Below are positions 24,822-32,004 of a stretch of DNA of 64,000 bases, piece by piece (within the stretch, counting starts at the first letter, position 1; each line of letters starts with the position of its first letter). The notes beneath the pieces were generated by a model. That model was not told where the DNA came from, ran no database searches, and was given only the letters and a program-made list of their open reading frames with translations. Made by a program: the position numbers and the translations under genes. Source of the DNA: Pseudomonas sp. N40(2020) (GTDB taxonomy: Bacteria > Pseudomonadota > Gammaproteobacteria > Pseudomonadales > Pseudomonadaceae); assembly GCF_014472415.1 (NCBI RefSeq), contig NZ_JACSZV010000024.1, positions 30,466-94,465 on the forward strand, written 5' to 3'.

Positions 24822-25517
24822 CTAGCGGTTGATTTTGATTTCGGTACGACGGTTCTGCGCACGGCCGTCGGCGGTTTTGTTGTCCGCGACTGGCTGGCTT
24901 TCACCGGCGCCGGTCACCGAAACGAAGCTGCTTTGCGGTACGCCGCTCTCCACCAGGTACTTGACCACCGAGTGCGCACGACGATCCGACAGTTTCTGGT
25001 TGTAGGCATCGCTGCCCACGCTATCGGTATGACCGGTCACGGTCAGTTGCGCGGTCGAGGACTCCTGTTTCAGGCGCGTAGCGACCTTGTCGAGCACCAG
25101 TTTGTCAGGGCCGGTCAGCGTGGCTTTGTCGAACTGGAAGTGAACATCGCGAATGACAATGGTTTCTTCCTTGACCACGACAGCTTCTTCAACCACGGGT
25201 GCAGGCGCTGGTGGAGGGCAACCGTCAGCATCGACCTGAACGCCTTTTGGCGTGCCCGGGCACTTGTCGCGACTGTCCGGCACACCATCGCCGTCTTCAT
25301 CGCCATCACCGTGCACCCAGCAATAGGCCGCTGCCGTACCGCCGATAAGTAACGCACCATATCCGGCCCATGCCGAACTCTCGGTAGCGCCAAGACCGGC
25401 ACCGACGACACCACCGACCGCCGCACAGGTCGGCCAGTCGGTTTTCTGCAAACCTGCGCAACCAGTCAACACACTGGTTAGCAGAACCAAGGGTAATGCT
25501 GTCCGAACTATGCTCAT
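24822..25517 (-). CDS. OmpA-family lipoprotein with a calcium-type Asp repeat (paralogue 2)
   Basis: This 231-residue protein has a lipobox (SVLTGC), a glycine-rich segment (VGGVVGAGLGATESSAWAGYG), an acidic turn DGDEDGDGVPDSRDKCPGTP followed by GCPPPAPAP, and an OmpA_C domain (VTGHTDSVGSDAYNQKLS, RRTEIKIN). It matches the downstream paralogue at 24010 in order and length. A role in linking the outer membrane to peptidoglycan is inferred. Its own Shine-Dalgarno also lies in a hairpin (25526-25560). It is 89 bases upstream of the paralogue and may be on the same transcript. Confidence 0.88.
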   Translation of the reverse strand: MSIVRTALPLVLLTSVLTGCAGLQKTDWPTCAAVGGVVGAGLGATESSAWAGYGALLIGGTAAAYCWVHGDGDEDGDGVPDSRDKCPGTPKGVQVDADGCPPPAPAPVVEEAVVVKEETIVIRDVHFQFDKATLTGPDKLVLDKVATRLKQESSTAQLTVTGHTDSVGSDAYNQKLSDRRAHSVVKYLVESGVPQSSFVSVTGAGESQPVADNKTADGRAQNRRTEIKINR

Positions 25518-25525
25518 CTAGTTTT

Positions 25526-25560
25526 CTCCTGAGGGATCGGCTTAAAACCGATTCAGGGAG
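25526..25560 (-). promoter_or_regulatory. Hairpin around the Shine-Dalgarno of the OmpA paralogue at 24822
   Basis: On the minus strand CTCCCTGAATCGG pairs imperfectly with CCGATCCCTCAGGAG, with a seven-base loop. The AGGAG lies at the 3' base of the stem, eight bases before the ATG. Preceding bases GGTCTTTACTCC are the same as in the other paralogue's leader. Confidence 0.5.
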
Positions 25561-25716
25561 TAAAGACCGGAGTTTTAATCTCCGCCAGCAATAGGCCATT
25601 GCTGTTTGCGACCGTGTTCACAGGACTTTGGCGCATTTGCTGCAAACCTGCGTGGTCGGGCTCTTTGCCGCCGCAGTCAGGCAGGCTAGTCTTGGCGGTC
25701 TGATTGAGGAGCTTCG

Positions 25717-26214
25717 ATGAACGTCGCCATTTCTTCCCGCACGCCGCAACAGGCGTTGGCCGCTTTGCTGGACCGTTACGCCCCGGCGCGTCTGCTGTTG
25801 ATCGGCGCCAGCGAATTTCCGGCGCTGACTGCTTTTAAAGAAGCGCATCCGGACACCATCGTCGCCCACGCCGCGCCCGGTGCCTTGCCTGCCGAACTGG
25901 CGGCGCAACGTTTCGATCTGGCGCTGGTGGTCGATTGCCTGGAACATTTGCCCAAGCGTGACGGCCTGAATCTGTTGGGCGGGATCCGCAACCTCAACGC
26001 CAGTCGCATTGCGGTGCTGGCTGATCTGTCGGCCAGCGGCTGGCAGGAAACCGATTTTTACTCGCTGGCGCTGCAAGCCAGCGAACGCTTCCAACGCGAC
26101 GATCAAGTGCTGACCCTGTTCACCTATGATCTGCTTGACTACAAACAAGTCCCCGACTGGCTCAATTCAAGGTTCTGGGCCAATCCGGAAAACTTCGGGA
26201 AATACTGGTGGTAA
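25717..26214 (+). CDS. Methyltransferase-like small protein (DUF6231-type)
   Basis: This 165-residue protein resembles a trimmed class I methyltransferase fold: ARLLLIGASEFPAL at the usual SAM-binding place, then FDLALVVDCLEHLPK, which mimics the motif after strand 4. The canonical GxGxG is absent, so SAM binding is doubtful. It ends with WLNSRFWANPENFGKYWW, a conserved aromatic tail that I associate with DUF6231 in pseudomonads (recalled, not checked). It starts a four-gene cluster, with the ychJ gene beginning five bases after its stop. Function unknown. Confidence 0.72.
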   Translation: MNVAISSRTPQQALAALLDRYAPARLLLIGASEFPALTAFKEAHPDTIVAHAAPGALPAELAAQRFDLALVVDCLEHLPKRDGLNLLGGIRNLNASRIAVLADLSASGWQETDFYSLALQASERFQRDDQVLTLFTYDLLDYKQVPDWLNSRFWANPENFGKYWW

Positions 26215-26218
26215 TGCA

Positions 26219-26695
26219 ATGAGTACAGCCATTTGCCCTTGCGGCAGCGGCAATCTGCTGGATGCCTGCTGCGGTCACTATCACGAAGGCCTGCCGGCGC
26301 CGTGCGCGGAAGCCTTGATGCGTTCGCGCTACAGCGCTTATGTGCTGGGGCTGATCGACTATCTGGTGGCGACCACCCTGCCCGCTCAGCAAGCGGGGCT
26401 GGATCGCCAATCGATCAGTGCCTGGAGCGCGCAAAGCACCTGGCTCGGCCTCGACGTCGAAAGCTCGGAAGTCTTCGGCGGCCAGCCGGAACATGCCTTC
26501 GTCACCTTCACCGCGCGCTGGCACGACAGCCAGGGCGAACACAGCCACCGCGAACGCTCTTCATTTGTGCAGAACGCCGGGCGCTGGTACTTCATCGACC
26601 CAACTGTGCAATTGAAGCTGGGTCGCAATGACAGTTGCCCGTGCGCAAGCGGGCAGAAGTTCAAGAAGTGCTGTTCGGGGTATTTCGGCGCGTAA
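26219..26695 (+). CDS. ychJ: YchJ family protein with two SEC-C zinc motifs
   Basis: This 158-residue protein has a SEC-C motif at each end, CPCGSGNLLDACC near residue 6 and CPCASGQKFKKCC near 140, around a NTF2-like central domain (ALMRSRYSAYVLG, VTFTARWHDSQGE, HRERSSFV, WYFIDP). This is the YchJ/UPF0225 layout. The Cys motifs bind zinc as in the SecA C-terminus. The cellular role is not established. ATG at 26219 lies five bases after the previous stop, so it belongs to the same operon. Confidence 0.9.
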   Translation: MSTAICPCGSGNLLDACCGHYHEGLPAPCAEALMRSRYSAYVLGLIDYLVATTLPAQQAGLDRQSISAWSAQSTWLGLDVESSEVFGGQPEHAFVTFTARWHDSQGEHSHRERSSFVQNAGRWYFIDPTVQLKLGRNDSCPCASGQKFKKCCSGYFGA

Positions 26696-26736
26696 AGACA
26701 GCGGCAACTAGACTGGAGCACAAAGGGAGTCACTCG

Positions 26737-27231
26737 ATGCTCGGTCAACGCCACACACTGCGATTGTTTGTTCTGATGCTGATGCTGAAACTCGGCGGCT
26801 GCGCGTCGTGGTTCAGCGATGACCGCGTCGACCCCGCCGTGCACCTGGTAAAAGTCGAAGTGGTGCGCGCCAAGTTGCTTGAGCAGAAGTTCATCCTGCA
26901 CTTTCGCATCGACAATCCAAACGACAGCGACTTGACCGTGCGCGGCCTGGAATACCGCATTCATCTGGCCGACATGCTGCTGGCTGAGGGCGAGCATGAA
27001 CACTGGTTTACCGTCGGCCCCAAACGCAGCGCGTACTTCAAGGTGCCGATCCGCACCAATTTATGGCCGAAGGTGAAGGACGTGGTGAAAATGCTGAAAA
27101 AACCGGACCAGCAGATCCCCTATCGTTTGCAGGGCGAAATGGAAACCGGTTTATTCATCGCTCACTACGTGCACCTTGAGCGCAATGGCGTGATAATCCC
27201 CGCCGATTTAATTCCGGAGCAACACCGATGA
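26737..27231 (+). CDS. LEA type 2 / WHy-domain lipoprotein
   Basis: This 164-residue protein has a lipobox (LKLGGC, cysteine about residue 22), then a single immunoglobulin-like WHy/LEA14 domain: VKVEVVRAKLLEQKFILHFRI-type strand, NPNDSDLTVRGLEYRIHLAD and a late basic segment. LEA type 2 proteins in bacteria are mostly lipoproteins of unknown role, linked to desiccation or envelope stress. AAAGGGAG precedes the ATG at 26737. Its stop overlaps the start of the His-rich SEC-C gene (ATGA), so the two are translationally coupled. Confidence 0.85.
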   Translation: MLGQRHTLRLFVLMLMLKLGGCASWFSDDRVDPAVHLVKVEVVRAKLLEQKFILHFRIDNPNDSDLTVRGLEYRIHLADMLLAEGEHEHWFTVGPKRSAYFKVPIRTNLWPKVKDVVKMLKKPDQQIPYRLQGEMETGLFIAHYVHLERNGVIIPADLIPEQHR

Positions 27232-27437
27232 CTCAGCAACCTCATGTCCATGGCCCTGACTGCAACCACGATCATGATCATGACCATCACCACGATCATG
27301 ACCATGGCCACGTCCACGGCCCGAACTGCGGCCACGCTCACCAGGAACCGGTGCGCAATGCCTTGAAAGACGTCGGCCGCAACGACCCTTGCCCATGCGG
27401 CAACGGCAAGAAATTCAAGAAGTGCCACGGGGCTTGA
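27228..27437 (+). CDS. His-rich SEC-C metal-binding protein
   Basis: This 69-residue protein has 14 histidines in its first 38 residues, mainly HDHDHDHHHDHDHGH, flanked by two copies of HVHGPxC, then a SEC-C zinc motif CPCGNGKKFKKCHG at the C-terminus. The His-rich part is the kind that binds Zn, Ni or Cu; the SEC-C motif binds zinc. It lacks a signal peptide, so it is probably cytoplasmic: a metal store, chaperone or SecB/ribosome contact are possible roles. It is the last gene of the cluster. SEC-C membership is firm; the role is a guess. Confidence 0.85.
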   Translation: MTQQPHVHGPDCNHDHDHDHHHDHDHGHVHGPNCGHAHQEPVRNALKDVGRNDPCPCGNGKKFKKCHGA

Positions 27438-27470
27438 TGCTTCGGGCGAAGATCATCATCGCCTGATCAA

Positions 27471-27571
27471 TCGCCTTCGCGAGCAGGCTCGCTCCTACAG
27501 GTTAATCAGCGTCTGTCACATATTTTGTGTACATCGCGATCCTTGTGGGAGCTGGCTTGCCAGCTCCCACA
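27471..27571. repeat. REP half-element plus short hairpin
   Basis: 27471-27500 is a single arm of the CGCGAGCAGGCTCGCTCC family. 27544-27571 is a perfect 12-base stem TGTGGGAGCTGG/CCAGCTCCCACA with loop CTTG. They lie between the convergent SEC-C and isochorismatase genes and may end both messages. Confidence 0.75.
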
Positions 27572-27577
27572 GAGTTC

Positions 27578-28135
27578 TCAGGCGACGGCCAGAATCTGTC
27601 CGGCACTGACCACCGTCGCATACTCCCCATGCAGATTCCCCAGCGACATCCCGTGCACCTCTTCGGCTGAACGCGGCGTGCCGAAATAATCGGTCTTGTC
27701 GAAGGTGAAGCACGCATCCTCCGCGACCCACGTATCAAACCCCAGATTGCCCGCCGTGCGCGCCGTGGATTCCACCGAGTTGTTCGTGGCCACGCCAACG
27801 ATGATCAACTGCCCGATCACGGCCTGCCGCAACCGTGCTTCCAGTTCAGTGGCACAAAACGCATCCGGCACCTGTTTCTGAATCAGCCACTCGCTGTCCT
27901 GCGGCAAAAACCTCTCCTGAAATCCCACCCCGGATTGCTCCGGCCAGAACACCGAATCCGGCGAACGTGACAAGTGCTGCACATGAATCACCGGCCGCCC
28001 GCTGCGGCGCCAAAGCGCCAGCAGATCAAGGATTCGTTCTTCAGCCTGCGGATTGTTCCTGCGCCCCAATCGCGGCTGCAGGATGCCTTTTTGCTGGTCG
28101 ATGATGATCAGTGCAGCGTTGGCCTGCAGCTCCAT
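27578..28135 (-). CDS. Isochorismatase-like hydrolase lacking the catalytic cysteine
   Basis: This 185-residue protein has the isochorismatase fold: ALIIIDQQKG with the catalytic Asp13, a lysine in WLIQKQVPDAF (Lys87) and the cis-peptide loop GVATNNSVESTAR. In most 'cysteine hydrolases' of this family the residue at Ser120 is the nucleophilic Cys. Serine at this place means it may be inactive as an amidase, or act like the Cys-less isochorismatases. MELQANA at 28135 is taken as start. It stands alone, divergent from the acylase gene; the 28136-28327 gap holds their promoters, with nothing else recognised. Confidence 0.82.
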   Translation of the reverse strand: MELQANAALIIIDQQKGILQPRLGRRNNPQAEERILDLLALWRRSGRPVIHVQHLSRSPDSVFWPEQSGVGFQERFLPQDSEWLIQKQVPDAFCATELEARLRQAVIGQLIIVGVATNNSVESTARTAGNLGFDTWVAEDACFTFDKTDYFGTPRSAEEVHGMSLGNLHGEYATVVSAGQILAVA

Positions 28136-28327
28136 AGAGGTCTTCTCGCAAGGGTCATTTGATTGGCCGCACTTCAACATCCCTCCCTTCACCTAAGCAA
28201 GTCATGAAACGATCATCGATCAGTGGCAAGAAATAACCACTCGCCCCGCTTGCGCGGCCACCTCCCGCTCACTAACGTAGCGGCTTTATTGCGCCCCCAG
28301 CCTCGACACCCCCGCAGGAGCTTTGCC

Positions 28328-30778
28328 ATGGCCTCGCCAGCCCTTACACATTTTCTTCCCCGGTTCGGCGTTGCCGCAGCAGTGACCAGTGTTTTGAGCC
28401 TGTCCGGTTGCCAGACCTGGAACGCTCAGGACACCCTCCCTCCCAACTCCGGCGTGCAACCGCTCAAAGGGCTGGCGCAGAACGTTTCGGTACGCCGCAA
28501 TGCCATGGGCATGCCGTTGATCGAAAGCAACAGCTTCCACGACGCGCTGTTCGCCCTCGGCTATGTCCACGCCAGCGACCGCATCAACCAGATGGTCACC
28601 CTGCGCCTGCTCGCTCAGGGCCGTCTGGCGGAAATCTCCGGCGCCTCGATGCTCGACGCCGACCGCTACATGCGCGCGGTCAATCTGAAAAAAAGCGCCG
28701 CCGAGCTCTACAAGGCCTCGTCGCCGCGGCTCAAGCGATTCTTCGAAGTCTATGCGCGCGGCGTCAACGCCTACCTGTTCCGCTATGCCGACAAACTGCC
28801 GGGCGACCTCGCTGCCAGCGGCTACAAGCCGGAATATTGGAAGCCGGAAGATTCCGCGCTGATTTTCGCCCTACTGAACTTCAGCCAATCGGCCAACCTG
28901 CCGGAAGAAATCTCGTCACTGGTGCTCGCGCAAACCGTGACCACCGACAAACTCGCCTGGCTGACCCCCTCCGCCCCGGACGAAAATCTGCCGCTGGCCG
29001 AAGCCGACAAGCTGCAAGGCCTCAAGCTCATCGGGCAAATCCCCGGTCTGAGCGAACTGAGCAGCGCCAGCCAGCAACTGTCGACGCTAAACCTGCTCGG
29101 CACCCCCTCTTCGAACAACTGGGCGATTGCCCCGCAACGCAGCCGCAGCGGCAAAAGCCTGCTGGCCAGCGACAGCCATGGTCCATTGGCCGCGCCGTCG
29201 CTCTGGAGCTTCGTGCAGATTCGCGCGCCTAAATATCAGGCTGCCGGCGTGACCGTAGCCGGTTTGCCGATGGTGCTGGGTGGTTTCAACGGCAAAGTGG
29301 CGTGGAGCATGACCAGCGTGCTCGGCGACAACCAGGACCTGTTCCTGGAAAAAATCCGTCGTCAGGGCAGCACGCTTTCCTACGAAGTAAATGGCAAATG
29401 GCAGCCTGTAGGCGTGCGCAACGAAACCTATTTCGTCAAAGGCCAGCGGCCGATTCGCGAAGCGGTGTACGAAACCCGCCACGGCGCGTTGCTCAACAGC
29501 GCCCAGGCTGCCGCACAAGGCAACGGTTATGGCCTGGCCTTGCAGACGCCGAGCTTCACCGACGACAAAACCCTGGACGCATTTTTTGATCTGAGTCGTG
29601 CGCAGAACGTTGAGCGCGCTTCGGACGCGAGCCGGGAAATCCGCGCCATCGCGCTGAATCTGGTATTCGCCGACGCCAGCAATATCGGCTGGCAAGTCAC
29701 CGGCCGCTTCCCCAACCGTCGCGAAGGCGAAGGCCTGCTGCCGTCGCCGGGCTGGGAAGGTCGTTACGACTGGGACGGTTATGCCGACCCGATGCTGCAC
29801 CCATACGATCAGGACCCGGCGCAAGGCTGGCTCGGCACCGCCAACCAGCGCGTGATTCCTCACGGTTACGGCATGCAACTGTCGAACTCCTGGGCCGCGC
29901 CGGAACGTGGTGAGCGTCTTGCTGAACTCGCTGGCAGCGGCAAGCACGACAGTCGCAGCGTCATCGCCATGCAATACGACCAGACCACCACGTTCGCCGC
30001 CAAGCTGAAGAAAGTGTTCGAAGCGCCGGGCATGAAACAACCGCTGAAACAGGCGATCGACGCCCTGCCGGAAACCGATCGCAGCAAAGCCCGCGAGGCG
30101 TTCACCCGATTGATGGCGTTTGACGGCAAACTCAGCCCGACCTCGGCGGATGCGGCGATTTATGAACTGTTCCTGCAAGAAAGCATGAAGCAGATCTTCC
30201 TCGACGAACTAGGCCCAGAGTCCAGCACGGCGTGGAAAGCGTTTATCGCCAACGGTGATTTATCCTACGCCGCGCAAGCCGATCATCTGCTGGGGCGCGA
30301 GGACAGTCCGTTCTGGGATGACCTGCGCACGCCGCAGAAAGAGGACAAAGCGGTGATTCTCGCCCGCAGCTTCGCGGCAGCGATTGCGGCTGGCGACAGC
30401 CAGTTGGGTGGCGATCACAAAGCCTGGCAATGGGGCAAATTGCACAGCTACGTGTGGAAGAACGCCAATGGCCAGACTGTTCGTGGGCCGCTGGCGGCTG
30501 GCGGCGATCACACCACACTGAACACCTCGGCGTTTACCTGGGGCCAGGACTTCACCACCACGCGTGCGCCGTCGATGCGTTTTATCGTCGACTTCGGTCA
30601 GGCCGAACCGCTGATGGGGCAGAACGGTGCGGGGCAATCGGGTAATCCGGTCAGCCCGAACTACCTCAATGGCATTGATCAGTGGCTCAAGGGTCAGTAC
30701 ATCGGGTTGCCGATGCAGCCGCAGAACTTTGATCGGGTGTATGGCAAGACGCGCCTGACTCTCACCCCCGGCAAATAA
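28328..30778 (+). CDS. quiP: Penicillin-acylase family N-acyl-homoserine lactone acylase, QuiP-type
   Basis: This 816-residue protein has a signal peptide with a lipobox-like LSLSGC (residues 23-28), an alpha-chain part (about 40-250), a short linker and a beta-chain beginning at a likely self-cleavage site before Ser262 in GTPSSNNWAIAP, the N-terminal serine nucleophile. The opening and the segment ALFALGYVHASDR resemble P. aeruginosa QuiP, which cleaves long-chain acyl-homoserine lactones (resemblance recalled, not aligned). AGGAG lies before the ATG at 28328. Function in signal turnover is inferred; other N-acyl amides are possible. Confidence 0.8.
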   Translation: MASPALTHFLPRFGVAAAVTSVLSLSGCQTWNAQDTLPPNSGVQPLKGLAQNVSVRRNAMGMPLIESNSFHDALFALGYVHASDRINQMVTLRLLAQGRLAEISGASMLDADRYMRAVNLKKSAAELYKASSPRLKRFFEVYARGVNAYLFRYADKLPGDLAASGYKPEYWKPEDSALIFALLNFSQSANLPEEISSLVLAQTVTTDKLAWLTPSAPDENLPLAEADKLQGLKLIGQIPGLSELSSASQQLSTLNLLGTPSSNNWAIAPQRSRSGKSLLASDSHGPLAAPSLWSFVQIRAPKYQAAGVTVAGLPMVLGGFNGKVAWSMTSVLGDNQDLFLEKIRRQGSTLSYEVNGKWQPVGVRNETYFVKGQRPIREAVYETRHGALLNSAQAAAQGNGYGLALQTPSFTDDKTLDAFFDLSRAQNVERASDASREIRAIALNLVFADASNIGWQVTGRFPNRREGEGLLPSPGWEGRYDWDGYADPMLHPYDQDPAQGWLGTANQRVIPHGYGMQLSNSWAAPERGERLAELAGSGKHDSRSVIAMQYDQTTTFAAKLKKVFEAPGMKQPLKQAIDALPETDRSKAREAFTRLMAFDGKLSPTSADAAIYELFLQESMKQIFLDELGPESSTAWKAFIANGDLSYAAQADHLLGREDSPFWDDLRTPQKEDKAVILARSFAAAIAAGDSQLGGDHKAWQWGKLHSYVWKNANGQTVRGPLAAGGDHTTLNTSAFTWGQDFTTTRAPSMRFIVDFGQAEPLMGQNGAGQSGNPVSPNYLNGIDQWLKGQYIGLPMQPQNFDRVYGKTRLTLTPGK

Positions 30779-30793
30779 ACGCAGATTCCCTTG

Positions 30794-30879
30794 TAGGAGT
30801 GAGCCTGCTCGCGATAGCGGTCTGACAGTCAAAATTGATGTGTCAGGCACACCGCTATCGCGAGCAGGCTCACTCCTGC
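30794..30879. repeat. REP inverted repeat (TAGGAGTGAGCCTGCTCGCGATAGCG family)
   Basis: Same element as at 8555-8640: two nearly complementary arms around an A/T-rich centre, located 15 bases after the acylase stop. Confidence 0.9.
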
Positions 30880-30969
30880 ACTGCTTTGTGTCGTCCTGAA
30901 AAAAATCCATAGAACTTCTGACCCCGCCCAAACCTCATAGCTAACAAGCCCCCCATTTCTGGTAACGAC

Positions 30970-32004
30970 ATGGACCTTGTTATCGCCCGCCCCGAAGGTT
31001 TGTACTGCCCCGCCGGGGATTTTTATATCGATCCGTGGCGGCCGGTGGAGCGTTCGGTGATTACCCATGCCCATGGCGATCACGCCCGCACCGGCAATCA
31101 GCATTATCTGGCCAGCAGCGCCAGCGAAGGGATTCTGCGTGCGCGTCTGGGTCAGGACATCAACCTGCAAACCCTCGCCTACGGCCAACGCCTCACCCAC
31201 CATGGCGTCACCCTGAGTTTCCATCCAGCCGGGCACGTGCTCGGTTCGGCCCAGGTGCGTCTGGAATACGGCGGCGAAGTCTGGGTTGCCTCAGGCGATT
31301 ACAAGATCGAGCCGGACGGCACCTGCGCACCGTTCGAACCGGTGCGCTGCCACACCTTTATCACCGAATCGACCTTCGGCCTGCCGATCTACCGCTGGCA
31401 GCCGCAAGCGCAGGTGTTCAGCGAGATCAACGAGTGGTGGAAAGCCAATATCGCCGTGGGCAAGGCCAGCGTGTTGTTCTGTTACTCGTTCGGCAAGGCT
31501 CAGCGCATTCTCCACGGCATCGATGAAACCCTCGGCCCGATCCTCAGCCACGGCGCGGTCGAGCCGTTGAACCGGGTTTATCGCGAAGCAGGGGTGTATC
31601 TGCCGCCGACGATCTACGCCGGTGACGTGAAAAAAAGCGATCCGATCATGCGCCAGGCCCTGGTCATCGCCCCGCCATCGGCAGGGGGCAGCACCTGGAT
31701 GCGGCGTTTCGGCGACTTCAGCGACGGGTTCGCCAGCGGCTGGATGCGTTTGCGCGGCACCCGCCGGCGGCGCGGGGTCGATCGCGGTTTCGTGCTGTCC
31801 GATCACGCCGACTGGCCGGGTCTGCTTTGGGCGATCAACCAGACCGGCGCCGAACGAGTGATGGTCACCCACGGCTCGATCGGTGTGCTCGTGCGGCATC
31901 TGCGCGAACAAGGCCTCGATGCCAAAGGCTTCAACACTGAATACGGCGATGACGAAGAAGAAAACATCGCCTCCGCACCGACCGTCGCCGAGATGCCAGC
32001 ATGA
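30970..32004 (+). CDS. DNA ligase-associated metallo-beta-lactamase exonuclease
   Basis: This 344-residue protein is a metallo-beta-lactamase/beta-CASP nuclease: metal motif THAHGDHA (HxHxDH), GHVLGSA, SGDYK, and a late LSDHADW and VTHG. It matches the 'exonuclease, ligase-associated' family that sits beside bacterial ATP-dependent ligases; the P. putida relative is a manganese-dependent DNA nuclease. Its stop overlaps the ligase start by four bases (ATGA), so they are coupled. It should trim 3' ends before ligation, though this is inferred from relatives. Confidence 0.9.
   Translation: MDLVIARPEGLYCPAGDFYIDPWRPVERSVITHAHGDHARTGNQHYLASSASEGILRARLGQDINLQTLAYGQRLTHHGVTLSFHPAGHVLGSAQVRLEYGGEVWVASGDYKIEPDGTCAPFEPVRCHTFITESTFGLPIYRWQPQAQVFSEINEWWKANIAVGKASVLFCYSFGKAQRILHGIDETLGPILSHGAVEPLNRVYREAGVYLPPTIYAGDVKKSDPIMRQALVIAPPSAGGSTWMRRFGDFSDGFASGWMRLRGTRRRRGVDRGFVLSDHADWPGLLWAINQTGAERVMVTHGSIGVLVRHLREQGLDAKGFNTEYGDDEEENIASAPTVAEMPA

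Noticed and set aside
25628..25644. Second sigma-54-like element (TTGGCGCATTTGCTGCA) before the gene at 25717
   Set aside because: GG-N10-GC spacing is right but the -12 box is CTGCA and not TTGCA, and the gene context gives no reason for RpoN control.
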